A stretch of DNA of 64,000 nucleotides from an uncultured Erythrobacter sp. (GTDB lineage Bacteria; Pseudomonadota; Alphaproteobacteria; Sphingomonadales; Sphingomonadaceae): positions 2,143,501-2,207,500 of the forward strand of contig NZ_CANMPJ010000001.1 of NCBI RefSeq assembly GCF_947499705.1, read 5' to 3'. Of this stretch, positions 54,954-63,663 are shown one piece after another; position 1 is the first letter of the stretch, and every line of letters begins with the position of its first letter. The position numbers and the translations under genes were made by a program. The notes beneath the pieces were generated by a model that worked only from the letters and a program-made list of their open reading frames with translations, did not search any database and had not been told where the DNA came from.

Positions 54954-55993
54954 GCCACCTGCCTTTGCCGCGATACCTGATTGGTAATCTCGACGATCTG
55001 ACTCCGAAGCGACGAGAGCCAGCGATGCAAGTCGTCTTCAGGCATGGCCTTGGCCATCCGATCAAACCGCCGGGGACGCAGGCCCCTGCCCCAAAGCGCG
55101 GCAAGCCATTCCGGCTGGCCAAAAACCTCGAAGTCTTCGGTCGGAATTCGGCCGCAAGCGGTGAACACGTCGATCTTCCGCTTGAGCGCGTGACTTGCGG
55201 TATTTCCCGGGTCTGGATCGGTCAAAAGCGCGCGCATATCGGCGATCCTGCCCGCCTCTTCTGCAGCCAGCCGGGTGTATTCACGCCGTTCATTCTCGCA
55301 ATCACTCAAATGCGGCACCAGACCGAGCAAGCGGCGAGCCGCATTCACGCAAATCTGCCAATCGAGCCCGGGAACATCGCTGTCTGTCGCGACTGAGAGT
55401 AGGCCTCCCGCCCATTCCGAACCCTTGCCGTTAGATCCGCAATCAATCGTCAAATCCTCAGTTGAAGGCTCGGCAACGACCCTCGCTCCGTTGGACACCG
55501 CCGCCTTCATCAGGAGCGCGGAATACTTTGCTCGATCCAGCCTGAGACCATTTTGCAGGGGAAGCTTAGAGAGCGCAGCAAGACTTGGACGGTCTGCCGC
55601 GTGTTCCAGCGCCAAGGCCAGCGAAAATTCAGTTAGATCGGGTTGGCACTTTGATGCGTCGGCGCGCTGCCAGAAGTGATGAAATTCGACCCCAAATCGG
55701 GCCATGCCAAACGGCGAAAAGGGCAGTGTCAAGCTGCCCGCGGCGCTATCGACTTTGACCGCGAGGACTGGAACCGCGCCTGCATTCTGCACAAGCATGT
55801 CAGGCGGCAGGCCTAGCTCGGCATGAACTCTGACGTGATCCGGCCTTGCGATGATCGTTTCGCGGTCGCTTGCCTCGCAGTTCGGAGCGAGCAGCAATTC
55901 ACGTCCGTCACCCGACCAGCGCCGGGCCAGAATCGCACCAATGATAGCGACCCGGTGTTCGGGACCCACAACGCAAATTCGCTCGCCGCTCAT
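54950..55993 (-). CDS. Degenerate paralogue of the tryptophan-halogenase family
   Basis: 347 residues, about 160 shorter than its neighbours. No GGGTAGW loop is present (the start reads ICVVGPEHRVAIIGA), there is no FKLGIEF segment and no WxWxIP motif. Residual family layout is still visible: LPFSPFGMARFGVEFHHFWQ recalls the HPFG/FHQYW region. LDRAKYSALLMKAAVSNGA recalls FDASLYAAFLRKFAEAKGA. DLTIDCGSNG recalls DLFIDCTGFRG. FEVFGQPEWLAALWGRGLRP recalls the C-terminal SWLAVMYGQG. The frame is intact and coupled at both ends by ATGA, so it is probably a kept, non-catalytic partner and not a pseudogene. Confidence 0.68.
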   Translation of the reverse strand: MSGERICVVGPEHRVAIIGAILARRWSGDGRELLLAPNCEASDRETIIARPDHVRVHAELGLPPDMLVQNAGAVPVLAVKVDSAAGSLTLPFSPFGMARFGVEFHHFWQRADASKCQPDLTEFSLALALEHAADRPSLAALSKLPLQNGLRLDRAKYSALLMKAAVSNGARVVAEPSTEDLTIDCGSNGKGSEWAGGLLSVATDSDVPGLDWQICVNAARRLLGLVPHLSDCENERREYTRLAAEEAGRIADMRALLTDPDPGNTASHALKRKIDVFTACGRIPTEDFEVFGQPEWLAALWGRGLRPRRFDRMAKAMPEDDLHRWLSSLRSQIVEITNQVSRQRQVA

Positions 55994-57516
55994 GCCGCGT
56001 TGCTCATCGTCGCCAACCGGCCGAGATAGGCCGCGTGGTCATCCATCGACGCCGCTGCCTTTTCCATATGGCCGCGCAGTCCCGCGAGATGCCCTCGAAC
56101 TTGATCGTCTGGCACGCCATCGACCCTGCTGTCATATCCATTGGGCAGAATGCGCTGTCCGATCAGGACTGCGATCCAGCTGGGTATGAGGAACAGCCCG
56201 TGTTCGTAGGCTGACACGTGGCCGTGCGCGCGGAACAGTTCGAGCCGCTCGTTCAGGCTGTCAGGCACGGGCATGGTCCGCATGTGGTTCCAGAATTCGG
56301 AATCGTCGCGCTCGGTGGCGTGGTAATGCAGGATCAGGAAATCGCGGACTCGCTCGAACTGCAGGTCCATCCAGCGATTGTATTCCTCGATCTCGACCGG
56401 ACAATCATGGGTCTCGGGAAACAGCTCAAGCAGCTTCGAGATACCTTCCTGGATCAGATAGATGCTGGTGGATTCGAGCGGTTCGAGGAAGCCGCCTGAT
56501 AGTCCGATCGCGACGACATTCCTGTCCCACAACTTCCGCCGCTTCCCGGTGACAAATTTCAGGAAGCGCGGGTCGGCCAATCGTTCGCCTTCAAGCCCAT
56601 CGAGCAGCGTGTCGCAGGCCTCATCATCGGAAAGAAACTGGCTCGAATAGACGTGCCCGTTGCCGGTGCGATGTTGAAGCGGAATGCGCCAGCTCCAACC
56701 CGCGCTATGCGCCGTGGCCCGCGTATAGGGCAACAAGGGACCGGCACTCTTGCAAGGGACCGCTACAGCGCGATCTGCGGGTAGGTATTCGCTCCAGTCA
56801 TCGTATCCGGCCTGCAATTGCTTCTCGATCAACAGGCCGAAGAACCCGGTGCAATCGACAAACAGGTCTCCAGCAACTTCGCGTCCATCATCCAGCTTTA
56901 GCGATTCAACGCACCCACTTTCGCCATCAAGCGCCACATCGACAACCTTGCCTTCAAGCCGAGTCACGCCGCGCTTTTCCGCATGGGCGCGCATGAAGGG
57001 CGCATATTGGAGCGCATCGAATTGATAGGCGTAGCGGTAGGTCGAAAGCACTGAACGCGGGTCTTCGCTGGGTGGTTGGAACTTGCCCTTGCGGCAGGCG
57101 ATCACTGGCAGCGAATAATCGTCGAGCGGGCCAACCGACGGATCACCCGCAAATTTGCGCCAGTACTGGTGGAAGGCCACGCCCTCATTAGGCAATCCGA
57201 ACTCGCCGAACGGGTGAATGTAGCTGTCGCCTTTGCGGCCCCAATTGACGAATTCGATGCCCAATTTGAAGGTCGCAGAGGTTGCCGCCATGAACTCGGC
57301 TTCGTCCACGCCGATCGTGTCATTGAACAGCTTGATATGCGGCAGTGTTGCTTCGCCAACACCCACCACACCAATGGCCTCGGATTCAATCAGTGTGATT
57401 TGAAGTCCCGTAGGCCCGAGCATGCTCGCAAGACCGGCAGCCGTCATCCATCCCGCCGTGCCGCCTCCGACAACAACAACATGATTGATCGATTTCGCGG
57501 CGTCGCCAGCGGCCAC
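55990..57516 (-). CDS. Flavin-dependent tryptophan-halogenase-type protein (PrnA family), copy 3
   Basis: 508 residues, first gene of the four-gene operon, with a GTG start at 57516 and GAGGAG upstream. GGGTAGW is at 17-23, Lys84 in ATFKLGIEFVNW, then WSWRIPLQHRTGNGHVY and EPLESTSIYLIQEG; the catalytic set is intact. It is somewhat more distant from copies 1 and 2 than they are from each other (for example SWRIP, VGVGEATLPHIKLF). Its promoter must lie in the 184-nt divergent gap shared with the Gfo/Idh gene. Confidence 0.85.
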   Translation of the reverse strand: MAAGDAAKSINHVVVVGGGTAGWMTAAGLASMLGPTGLQITLIESEAIGVVGVGEATLPHIKLFNDTIGVDEAEFMAATSATFKLGIEFVNWGRKGDSYIHPFGEFGLPNEGVAFHQYWRKFAGDPSVGPLDDYSLPVIACRKGKFQPPSEDPRSVLSTYRYAYQFDALQYAPFMRAHAEKRGVTRLEGKVVDVALDGESGCVESLKLDDGREVAGDLFVDCTGFFGLLIEKQLQAGYDDWSEYLPADRAVAVPCKSAGPLLPYTRATAHSAGWSWRIPLQHRTGNGHVYSSQFLSDDEACDTLLDGLEGERLADPRFLKFVTGKRRKLWDRNVVAIGLSGGFLEPLESTSIYLIQEGISKLLELFPETHDCPVEIEEYNRWMDLQFERVRDFLILHYHATERDDSEFWNHMRTMPVPDSLNERLELFRAHGHVSAYEHGLFLIPSWIAVLIGQRILPNGYDSRVDGVPDDQVRGHLAGLRGHMEKAAASMDDHAAYLGRLATMSNAA

Positions 57517-57644
57517 CCCATCACTCCTCTATCCCGCCAACAAAATCGCACGCAGCCTGACGAAGTCAATCACACGCCGCTCAATTGTTTTCGCGTCCTC
57601 CACAGACGCTTCCCTTGACGCCCTATGACAATCAGTAATACAAA

Positions 57645-57661
57645 TTGACAACGTAAGACAA
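57645..57661. promoter_or_regulatory. Operator-like element in the divergent halogenase / sugar-operon promoter
   Basis: TTGACAACGTAAGACAA shares its first ten bases and the final CAA with the element before the large receptor gene, while the second half-site is degenerate. ATGACAATC lies just upstream at 57625-57633, like the TTGACAATC beside the receptor palindrome. It lies 40 nt before the Gfo/Idh ATG and 129 nt from the halogenase GTG. Part of it may be a -35 box. Confidence 0.5.
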
Positions 57662-57700
57662 GATGGCGCATCACGGTCACGACGTCTGGAGGGGAATTTG

Positions 57701-58885
57701 ATGTCAGCGCGCATGCGAATGGGCATGGTTGGCGGCGGGAACGGTGCATTTATCGGCGCCGTGCACCGGATGGCGGCTGCACTCGACAGCGAGATCGATC
57801 TCGTTTGCGGGGCCTTCAGCCGTGACTTCAGCAATTGTCTGGAAACGGGCCGTTCGCTCGGTCTCGCCGACGATCGCTGTTATCCTGACCACGAAGCGAT
57901 GATCAATTGCGAGCGCGACATTGCGAGCGGCCAGCACGCACGCGCGATGCAATGCGTCTCAATCGTGACGCCAAACCACACCCATGTTCCGATGGCGAGA
58001 CAGGCAGCGGAGGCTGGGCTGCACGTGATGTCCGACAAACCCGCTGGCGTCTCGCTTGCCGAGGTCGAGGCGCTGGCCTCGACACTTGAACGAACCGGCA
58101 CTCAATACGGCCTGACGCACACCTATCTCGGCTATCCGATGGTGTGGCAGGCACGGCACATCGCCAGTCAGCCCGAATTCGGCGCGATCCGCAAGGTGCA
58201 CGTGCAATACACGCAGGGATGGCTCGCGCAGCAAGCGGAAGCCGGAAACAAGCAGGCCGCGTGGCGAGTCGATCCGGCTCTGGCCGGTCCAGCAGGTGCG
58301 CTGGGCGATATCGGCAGCCATGCGCACTCGCTGGCCGAATTCATCAGCGGTTCGCGAATGAACGCTTTGTCCGCGCATTTACGCAGCCATTTCCCGGACC
58401 GTACGCTCGACGATGACGGCGAGATCCACTTCACGCTCGAGAACGGCGCAACCGGATCGCTCATCTCCAGCCAGATTTGTGCAGGCGACGAGAACGATCT
58501 TGCCATTCGCATTTACGGCTCAAACGCCAGCCTCGAATGGCGTCAGATGGAACCAAACTCTCTGATCGAAAGGCGCGGGAGCGGCGTCTTGATCCACCGG
58601 GCAGGCGTAGACAAACCGCTCTGCGACGAGGCTCTTGCGCGCTGCCGACTTCCATCGGGCCATCCCGAGGGATACGTTGAGGCCTTCGCCAACCTCTACC
58701 GCAACTTCGCCCGCGCGATCCGCGATGATGTTTCACCCGCATCACTTGGTGTGCCCGGAATGGCCGAGGCTCTGCGCGGCATGGCTTTCCTCGAAGCGGC
58801 AGTCGCAAGCAGCGCCAATGGCGGCGCATGGATTGATATCAAAGCGCCCTCGGCTGGCGCGGATAAAAAGGGATTATTGGCATGA
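57701..58885 (+). CDS. Gfo/Idh/MocA-family NAD(P)-dependent oxidoreductase
   Basis: 394 residues. The ATG at 57701 is preceded by GGAGGGG at 6 nt; a TTG just before it is less likely. The N-terminal Rossmann loop is MGMVGGGNGAFIGAVH. The DKPAG segment (family EKP) and GDIGSHAHSLAEF with the catalytic-region His are visible. Such enzymes oxidise or reduce sugar hydroxyls, often at C3. It leads a co-directional operon of at least six genes with gaps under 31 nt. Together with the TIM-barrel isomerase and GMC enzyme it suggests 3-keto-sugar chemistry. Confidence 0.9.
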   Translation: MSARMRMGMVGGGNGAFIGAVHRMAAALDSEIDLVCGAFSRDFSNCLETGRSLGLADDRCYPDHEAMINCERDIASGQHARAMQCVSIVTPNHTHVPMARQAAEAGLHVMSDKPAGVSLAEVEALASTLERTGTQYGLTHTYLGYPMVWQARHIASQPEFGAIRKVHVQYTQGWLAQQAEAGNKQAAWRVDPALAGPAGALGDIGSHAHSLAEFISGSRMNALSAHLRSHFPDRTLDDDGEIHFTLENGATGSLISSQICAGDENDLAIRIYGSNASLEWRQMEPNSLIERRGSGVLIHRAGVDKPLCDEALARCRLPSGHPEGYVEAFANLYRNFARAIRDDVSPASLGVPGMAEALRGMAFLEAAVASSANGGAWIDIKAPSAGADKKGLLA

Positions 58886-59952
58886 AGGAACTCCGTGGCC
58901 CCGCCATCTTCCTCGCGCAGTTCATGGGCGACACCGCCCCGTTCAACACGCTCGACAATATCAGCGCGTGGGTGTCGTCGCTCGGATACAAAGGCATACA
59001 GATTCCGTCGAACGACATTCGCTGCATGGATCTCGATCTGGCCGCCGAAAGCCAGGATTATTGCGATGAGCTGAAGGGCAAATGCGCTGAGCACGGGCTG
59101 GAGATCACCGAGCTGGCCACGCACCTTCAGGGGCAATTGGTCGCGGTGCATCCTGCCTATGACGACCTGTTCGATGGCTTCGCCCCGCCTGAACTGCGAG
59201 GCAAGCCAGCAGCGCGTCAGGAATGGGCTGTCGATCAGATGAAGAAAGCGGCTATCGCGTCGCGGCGGCTAGGCTTGAAATCAGTCCCAAGCTTCCCCGG
59301 CGCGCTGATGTGGCACCTGGTCTATCCGTGGCCTCAGCGGCCAGCGGGTCTGGTCGAAGCCGGGTTTGCTGAGCTAGCCAAGCGCTGGAAGCCCATCCTC
59401 GATGTGTTTGACGAGAACGGCATCGACGTGGCTTACGAAATCCACCCGGGTGAAGACCTTCATGACGGCGCGAGCTTCGAAGCATTCCTGGCCGCAGTCG
59501 ATGATCATCCGCGGGCGAACATCCTGTTCGACCCGAGCCATTTCGTGCTGCAACAGCTCGACTATCTCGCGTTTATCGATCGCTACCACCCGCGCATCAA
59601 GGCGTTTCACGTCAAGGATGCGGAGTTCCGCCCCGATGCGCGCACCGGCGTCTATGGCGGCTATCAAGGATGGCAAGACCGTGCAGGACGGTTCCGTTCA
59701 CTGGGCGACGGACAAGTCGATTTCAAACAGATTTTCAGCAAGCTGACGCAATACGGCTTCGATGGCTGGGCCGTGCTCGAATGGGAGTGCTGCCTCAAGC
59801 ACCCCGAGCAAGGCGCAGCCGAAGGCGCACCGTTCATCGCCGAGCACATCATCAAACCCACCGAATACGCGTTCGACGATTTCGCGGGCGGTGATGTCGA
59901 TCAAGCAATCATAGAGCGGGCCCTCGGGATCGCACCGCCAAAAGAAACCTGA
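58882..59952 (+). CDS. Sugar phosphate isomerase/epimerase-type TIM-barrel protein
   Basis: 356 residues of the AP-endonuclease 2/xylose isomerase-like fold. The metal and substrate positions are seen as YEIHPGED, FDPSHFV, FHVKDAEF and LEWECC, in the usual order Glu, Asp, His, Glu. No signal peptide is seen, so it is cytosolic. The ATG overlaps the stop of the Gfo/Idh gene. Relatives paired with Gfo/Idh enzymes isomerise or cleave 3-keto sugars and glycosides (for example the C-glycoside system DgpA with DgpBC). The specific reaction is inferred. Confidence 0.85.
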   Translation: MKELRGPAIFLAQFMGDTAPFNTLDNISAWVSSLGYKGIQIPSNDIRCMDLDLAAESQDYCDELKGKCAEHGLEITELATHLQGQLVAVHPAYDDLFDGFAPPELRGKPAARQEWAVDQMKKAAIASRRLGLKSVPSFPGALMWHLVYPWPQRPAGLVEAGFAELAKRWKPILDVFDENGIDVAYEIHPGEDLHDGASFEAFLAAVDDHPRANILFDPSHFVLQQLDYLAFIDRYHPRIKAFHVKDAEFRPDARTGVYGGYQGWQDRAGRFRSLGDGQVDFKQIFSKLTQYGFDGWAVLEWECCLKHPEQGAAEGAPFIAEHIIKPTEYAFDDFAGGDVDQAIIERALGIAPPKET

Positions 59953-59974
59953 CGCCAAGTCGGGAGAGGGATTT

Positions 59975-61381
59975 ATGGCAACTGCATCAATGGAAGCGTT
60001 CGCGCCGTCCGAAACCCAGCGAAACAGGCTGTTCTGGCTCAGTTGCATCTCGCTGATCGTAACGGCCATGACCTTCGCGATCCGCGCGGGCATCCTGACA
60101 CAGCTGTCAGACGAGTTCGCGTTGAGCGATACCCAGCTCGGCTGGGTGAATAGCATGGCCTTCCTGGGCTTCCCATTGGCGATGGTTGTCTTCGGCTTCC
60201 TCTACAACAAGCTCGGCCCGCGCCTGATCATGATCCTGGCATTTGTCGGTCACGTTCTTGGGCTTGTTCTGACCATTGTTGCGGATGGCTTTCTGGGCTT
60301 GCTGATCTCCACTTTCTTTATCGGTTTCGCCAACGGCTCAGTAGAGGCCGCGTGCAATCCGCTGGTCGCTGACCTCTATAAAGAAGAAAAAACGAAGTGG
60401 CTGAACCGCTTCCATGTCTGGTTCCCCGGTGGGATCGTGATCGGTGCAGTTGTTTCTTACGCGATGACCAATGCTGGAATTGGCTGGCAGCCGCAAATCG
60501 CGGTGATGCTGATCCCGACAGTGATTTATGGCGTCATGATTTTCACCACACGCTTCCCGGATGTTCCGGAGAGCGAGCGGACTGTCGATCTGGATTCCAA
60601 AGGCGTCTTTCTGATGAGCGCCATTCTCGGCCTTCTAGTTCTGATCGGCACGCCAAACAGTCTCGTATCTGGCCTGCCCGGCACATTTGTGCTTCCGCTG
60701 CTCCTGGTGCTCGGACTGACCTTCATGTTGATGCTGTTCCGTGCAGGGCGAGCGCGCGATGCGCTGCTCTTGATCGTGCTGATGGCAGTGATGAGCGTCA
60801 CATCCACATCAGAGCTGGGAACTCAGCAATGGGTTGATCGCATTCTCGGCGCACAACTCGGCAATCTCCCGGGACAGGCGATGATTGTGCTGGGCATGGT
60901 GACAGGGATCATGGCTGTCGGTCGCTATTTCGCGGGGCCGCTCATCCACGCGCTCAACCCGCTCGGCGTGTTGTTGATGAGCGCTGTGATGACAACAATC
61001 GGTCTGTTCCTGATGGCATCGGCAAGCGGGGCAATGGTGTATGTATCGGCGATCATTTTCGCTGTCGGCGTATGCTACTTCTGGCCAACAATGATCGGCG
61101 TCACCGCCCAATATGTGCCGCGCTCCGGTGCCTTGGGCATGAGCCTAGTTGGAGCTGCGGGTATGTTTGCCTTGACGATCTGGAACCCGATCATCGGGGG
61201 GTGGATCGACAGCGCAAGAACCAGCGCCGAGGCAAGCGGGCTCGAGGGCACTGCAGTCGAAGTAGCGGCAGGACAAGGTGCACTGTCTCAGCTCGTCTAC
61301 TTCCCGGCAGTGCTGATCGCCGTATTCGCCGCACTCTACCTTGCTCGAAGACACCTCGAAAATTCTGCGGAGCAGGCATGA
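59975..61381 (+). CDS. MFS transporter, probably for a sugar or glycoside
   Basis: 468 residues with 12 predicted membrane helices and the MFS loop after helix 2 in reduced form (GFLYNKLGPRLIM). An amphipathic central loop (RFPDVPESERTVDLDSK) separates the two halves. GGGAGAGGG precedes the ATG. It sits inside the sugar operon and its stop overlaps the next gene. Uptake of the intact or 3-oxidised sugar across the inner membrane is the natural role. Confidence 0.85.
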   Translation: MATASMEAFAPSETQRNRLFWLSCISLIVTAMTFAIRAGILTQLSDEFALSDTQLGWVNSMAFLGFPLAMVVFGFLYNKLGPRLIMILAFVGHVLGLVLTIVADGFLGLLISTFFIGFANGSVEAACNPLVADLYKEEKTKWLNRFHVWFPGGIVIGAVVSYAMTNAGIGWQPQIAVMLIPTVIYGVMIFTTRFPDVPESERTVDLDSKGVFLMSAILGLLVLIGTPNSLVSGLPGTFVLPLLLVLGLTFMLMLFRAGRARDALLLIVLMAVMSVTSTSELGTQQWVDRILGAQLGNLPGQAMIVLGMVTGIMAVGRYFAGPLIHALNPLGVLLMSAVMTTIGLFLMASASGAMVYVSAIIFAVGVCYFWPTMIGVTAQYVPRSGALGMSLVGAAGMFALTIWNPIIGGWIDSARTSAEASGLEGTAVEVAAGQGALSQLVYFPAVLIAVFAALYLARRHLENSAEQA

Positions 61382-61923
61382 TGATTACAACCGACACACC
61401 TTCGATGGATCGCCGATCTCTGCTGCGCGGGAGCGTGACCGTCGCGGGGGCAGCGATCATTCTGCCTTCGCTCGCCAGTCTTGGCGGGTGTTCGTCAATG
61501 CCTGCCTCTCTGACGGAGAAGATGGACCTCATCTCCGCCATCAGTGACCGGATCATTCCCGCGACTGACACCGGAGGCGCGCTCGCAGCGAAAGTCCCGG
61601 AATACATCGCTGCGCTGTTCGAGAAGCACTTTTCCGAGGACCAGCAATCCGCGTTTGCTATGGGCCTCGATGCAATCGGTGACGCCGGTTTCGCAGCAGC
61701 TAGTCCGGAGCAGCAGGATGATATCCTATCCGGCCTTGCAAGTGCCGATGATGCCGACGCGGGCAAAGCCACATTCCAGCAGCTGCGCGATATGACGATT
61801 TTCGGTTTCTACACCTCGGAAGTGGCGACCGAAGAGCTTTCTTACGAAGAGCTGCCCGGCCGCTACGACGGCTGCGTTCCGCTCAGCGAAGTTGGCCGCG
61901 CGTGGCTTGATCGCGGCGTCTGA
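61378..61923 (+). CDS. Gluconate 2-dehydrogenase subunit 3-like protein (Tat-exported)
   Basis: 181 residues. A twin-arginine signal (DRRSLLRGSVTVAGA) is followed by a possible lipobox LGGC near residue 39. Family features are ISAISDRIIPATDTGGALAAKVPEYI and the C-terminal TIFGFYTSEVATEELSYE and YDGCVPL. These small subunits chaperone or partner FAD-dependent GMC dehydrogenases in the periplasm. The ATG at 61378 overlaps the MFS stop. The GMC gene follows 30 nt downstream. It resembles LacC-type partners of the Caulobacter lactose 3-oxidation system. Confidence 0.85.
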   Translation: MMITTDTPSMDRRSLLRGSVTVAGAAIILPSLASLGGCSSMPASLTEKMDLISAISDRIIPATDTGGALAAKVPEYIAALFEKHFSEDQQSAFAMGLDAIGDAGFAAASPEQQDDILSGLASADDADAGKATFQQLRDMTIFGFYTSEVATEELSYEELPGRYDGCVPLSEVGRAWLDRGV

Positions 61924-61953
61924 AGACCTCCCCAGAATGGATGACTGAACTTT

Positions 61954-63663
61954 ATGTCTGGCACTGAAAATTTTGATGTCATCGTTGTCGGCTCCGGCAT
62001 GTCCGGAGGCTTTGCGGCGAAGGAATTCTGCGAACGCGGAATGAAGACGCTGGTCCTCGAACGTGGCAAGAAGACCGAACGCGGAGTCGACTATGTCGGC
62101 GAGAACAAGGAACCGTGGGACATGGAGTTCCGCGACCGCGTCGACCCGAAGCTGGCGGATAGTGATTATCACAAGCAAAGCACATGTTACGCGTTTCGCG
62201 AAAGCACGCGCAACTTCTTCATCAACGACCGCGAGAACCCCTATTCGGAAGCTGAGGATGCGCCATTCACATGGCTGCGCGGCGATCATGTAGGCGGCAA
62301 ATCGCTGATGTGGGCGCGCCAGAGCTATCGCTGGAGCGAGATGGACTTCAGCGCGAACAAGGCGGACGGAAACGGCAACGATTGGCCAATCCGCTATGCC
62401 GACCTTGTGCCCTGGTACGAGCATGTCGAACGCTTTGTCGGCATCAGCGGCTCGGCAGAAGGACTGCCGCAGCTGCCCGACAGCATCTTCCAGCCGCCGA
62501 TGGACATGACCTGCGTCGAAAAGGCCGCGAAGACCGGGATCGAATCCGCCTTCCCTGATCGCCGCTTCATGATCGGACGCGCAGCGCACCTGACGCAGCC
62601 AACCGAAGAGCAAATGTCGCTGGGCCGTGGCACTTGCCAATTCCGCAATCAATGCGAGCGCGGATGCTCTTATGGCGGGTATTACTCCAGCGTTGCTGGA
62701 GCCCTGCCTGCAGCTGAGAAAACCGGCAATATGACGCTCATGCCCGACAGTATGGTCGAGCGGATTCTGTACGATCCCGCCACCAACCGTGCCACAGGCG
62801 TCACGGTGGTGAATCGCCAGACCAAGGAGCGGCAGGACATCACCGCCAAGGTGATCTTCCTGTGCGCATCGACAGTTGGCACGCTGCAAGTGATGCTCAA
62901 TTCGACCTCGGACAGATTCCCGAACGGCTTCGCCAATTCCAGCGGAGTGCTGGGCCAATACATCATGGATCATCACACTCGCATCGGGGCGATGGGCCGG
63001 ATGCCGGGATTCGAGGAAGACTACTTTGTCGGTCGGCGTCCCAACGGCATCTATGTCGCGCGCTACAGCAACCTCGACAATCGCACCGATGGCGAATTTC
63101 TGCGAGGCTTCGGCTATCAGGGCTCCAGCAGTCGTGGCTCTTGGACGCGGGCTTTGGGCGGCAGCAATTTCGGCTCCGGCCTGAAAGAAGAGCTGCGCCA
63201 GCCCGGCGATTGGTACCTGCGGCTCCAAGCGTTTGGCGAGCACCTGCCAAGCGCGGATAATCGCGTGACCCTGCACCCTACGAAGACGGACCCGCTGGGT
63301 ATTCCGCAAGTGCACATGGATGTGCGCTGGGGCGAGAATGAGAAGAAGATGCGCGTGGCGATGAAGAACGACGCGGTCGCGATGCTGGAGGCCGCGGGTG
63401 CGGTCGACATCGAGCCCTTCGAAGGCGAAGCCATTCCGGGTCATTGCATCCACGAAATGGGCGGCGCGCGGATGGGCAACGACCCAAGCGAGTCGGTGCT
63501 AAACAGGTTCAACCAGTGCCACGACGTGCCGAATGTGTTCGCCACGGACGGTTCGGCCTTTGCCTCGGTAGCCTGCCAGAACCCGTCGCTCACATTCATG
63601 GCGCTGACCGCACGCGCCGTCGACTATGCCGCTGGGCGCATGAAAGAAGGAACTCTCGCATGA
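61954..63663 (+). CDS. GMC-family FAD-dependent sugar dehydrogenase (glycoside 3-dehydrogenase-like)
   Basis: 569 residues. The FAD loop is VVGSGMSGG near 11-19. The GMC body has GGKSLMWARQSYRW and RNQCERGCSYGGYYSS. The C-terminal active-site pair is in HEMGGARMG (His) and NPSLTFMALTARAVDYA (Asn). It has no signal of its own, so it would be exported with its Tat-signal partner encoded just upstream. Similar pairs oxidise C3 of glycosides (LacA/LacC of Caulobacter) or gluconate. A cytochrome partner is not seen in the window and may lie further right. Confidence 0.87.
   Translation: MSGTENFDVIVVGSGMSGGFAAKEFCERGMKTLVLERGKKTERGVDYVGENKEPWDMEFRDRVDPKLADSDYHKQSTCYAFRESTRNFFINDRENPYSEAEDAPFTWLRGDHVGGKSLMWARQSYRWSEMDFSANKADGNGNDWPIRYADLVPWYEHVERFVGISGSAEGLPQLPDSIFQPPMDMTCVEKAAKTGIESAFPDRRFMIGRAAHLTQPTEEQMSLGRGTCQFRNQCERGCSYGGYYSSVAGALPAAEKTGNMTLMPDSMVERILYDPATNRATGVTVVNRQTKERQDITAKVIFLCASTVGTLQVMLNSTSDRFPNGFANSSGVLGQYIMDHHTRIGAMGRMPGFEEDYFVGRRPNGIYVARYSNLDNRTDGEFLRGFGYQGSSSRGSWTRALGGSNFGSGLKEELRQPGDWYLRLQAFGEHLPSADNRVTLHPTKTDPLGIPQVHMDVRWGENEKKMRVAMKNDAVAMLEAAGAVDIEPFEGEAIPGHCIHEMGGARMGNDPSESVLNRFNQCHDVPNVFATDGSAFASVACQNPSLTFMALTARAVDYAAGRMKEGTLA

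Noticed and set aside
54950..55993. Pseudogene call for the short halogenase paralogue
   Set aside because: The frame is intact over 347 codons and both ends overlap neighbours by 4 nt, which a decaying gene would not be expected to keep.
61726..63453. Long open frame on the minus strand (575 codons)
   Set aside because: It is antisense to the GMC oxidoreductase gene and has no recognisable motif.
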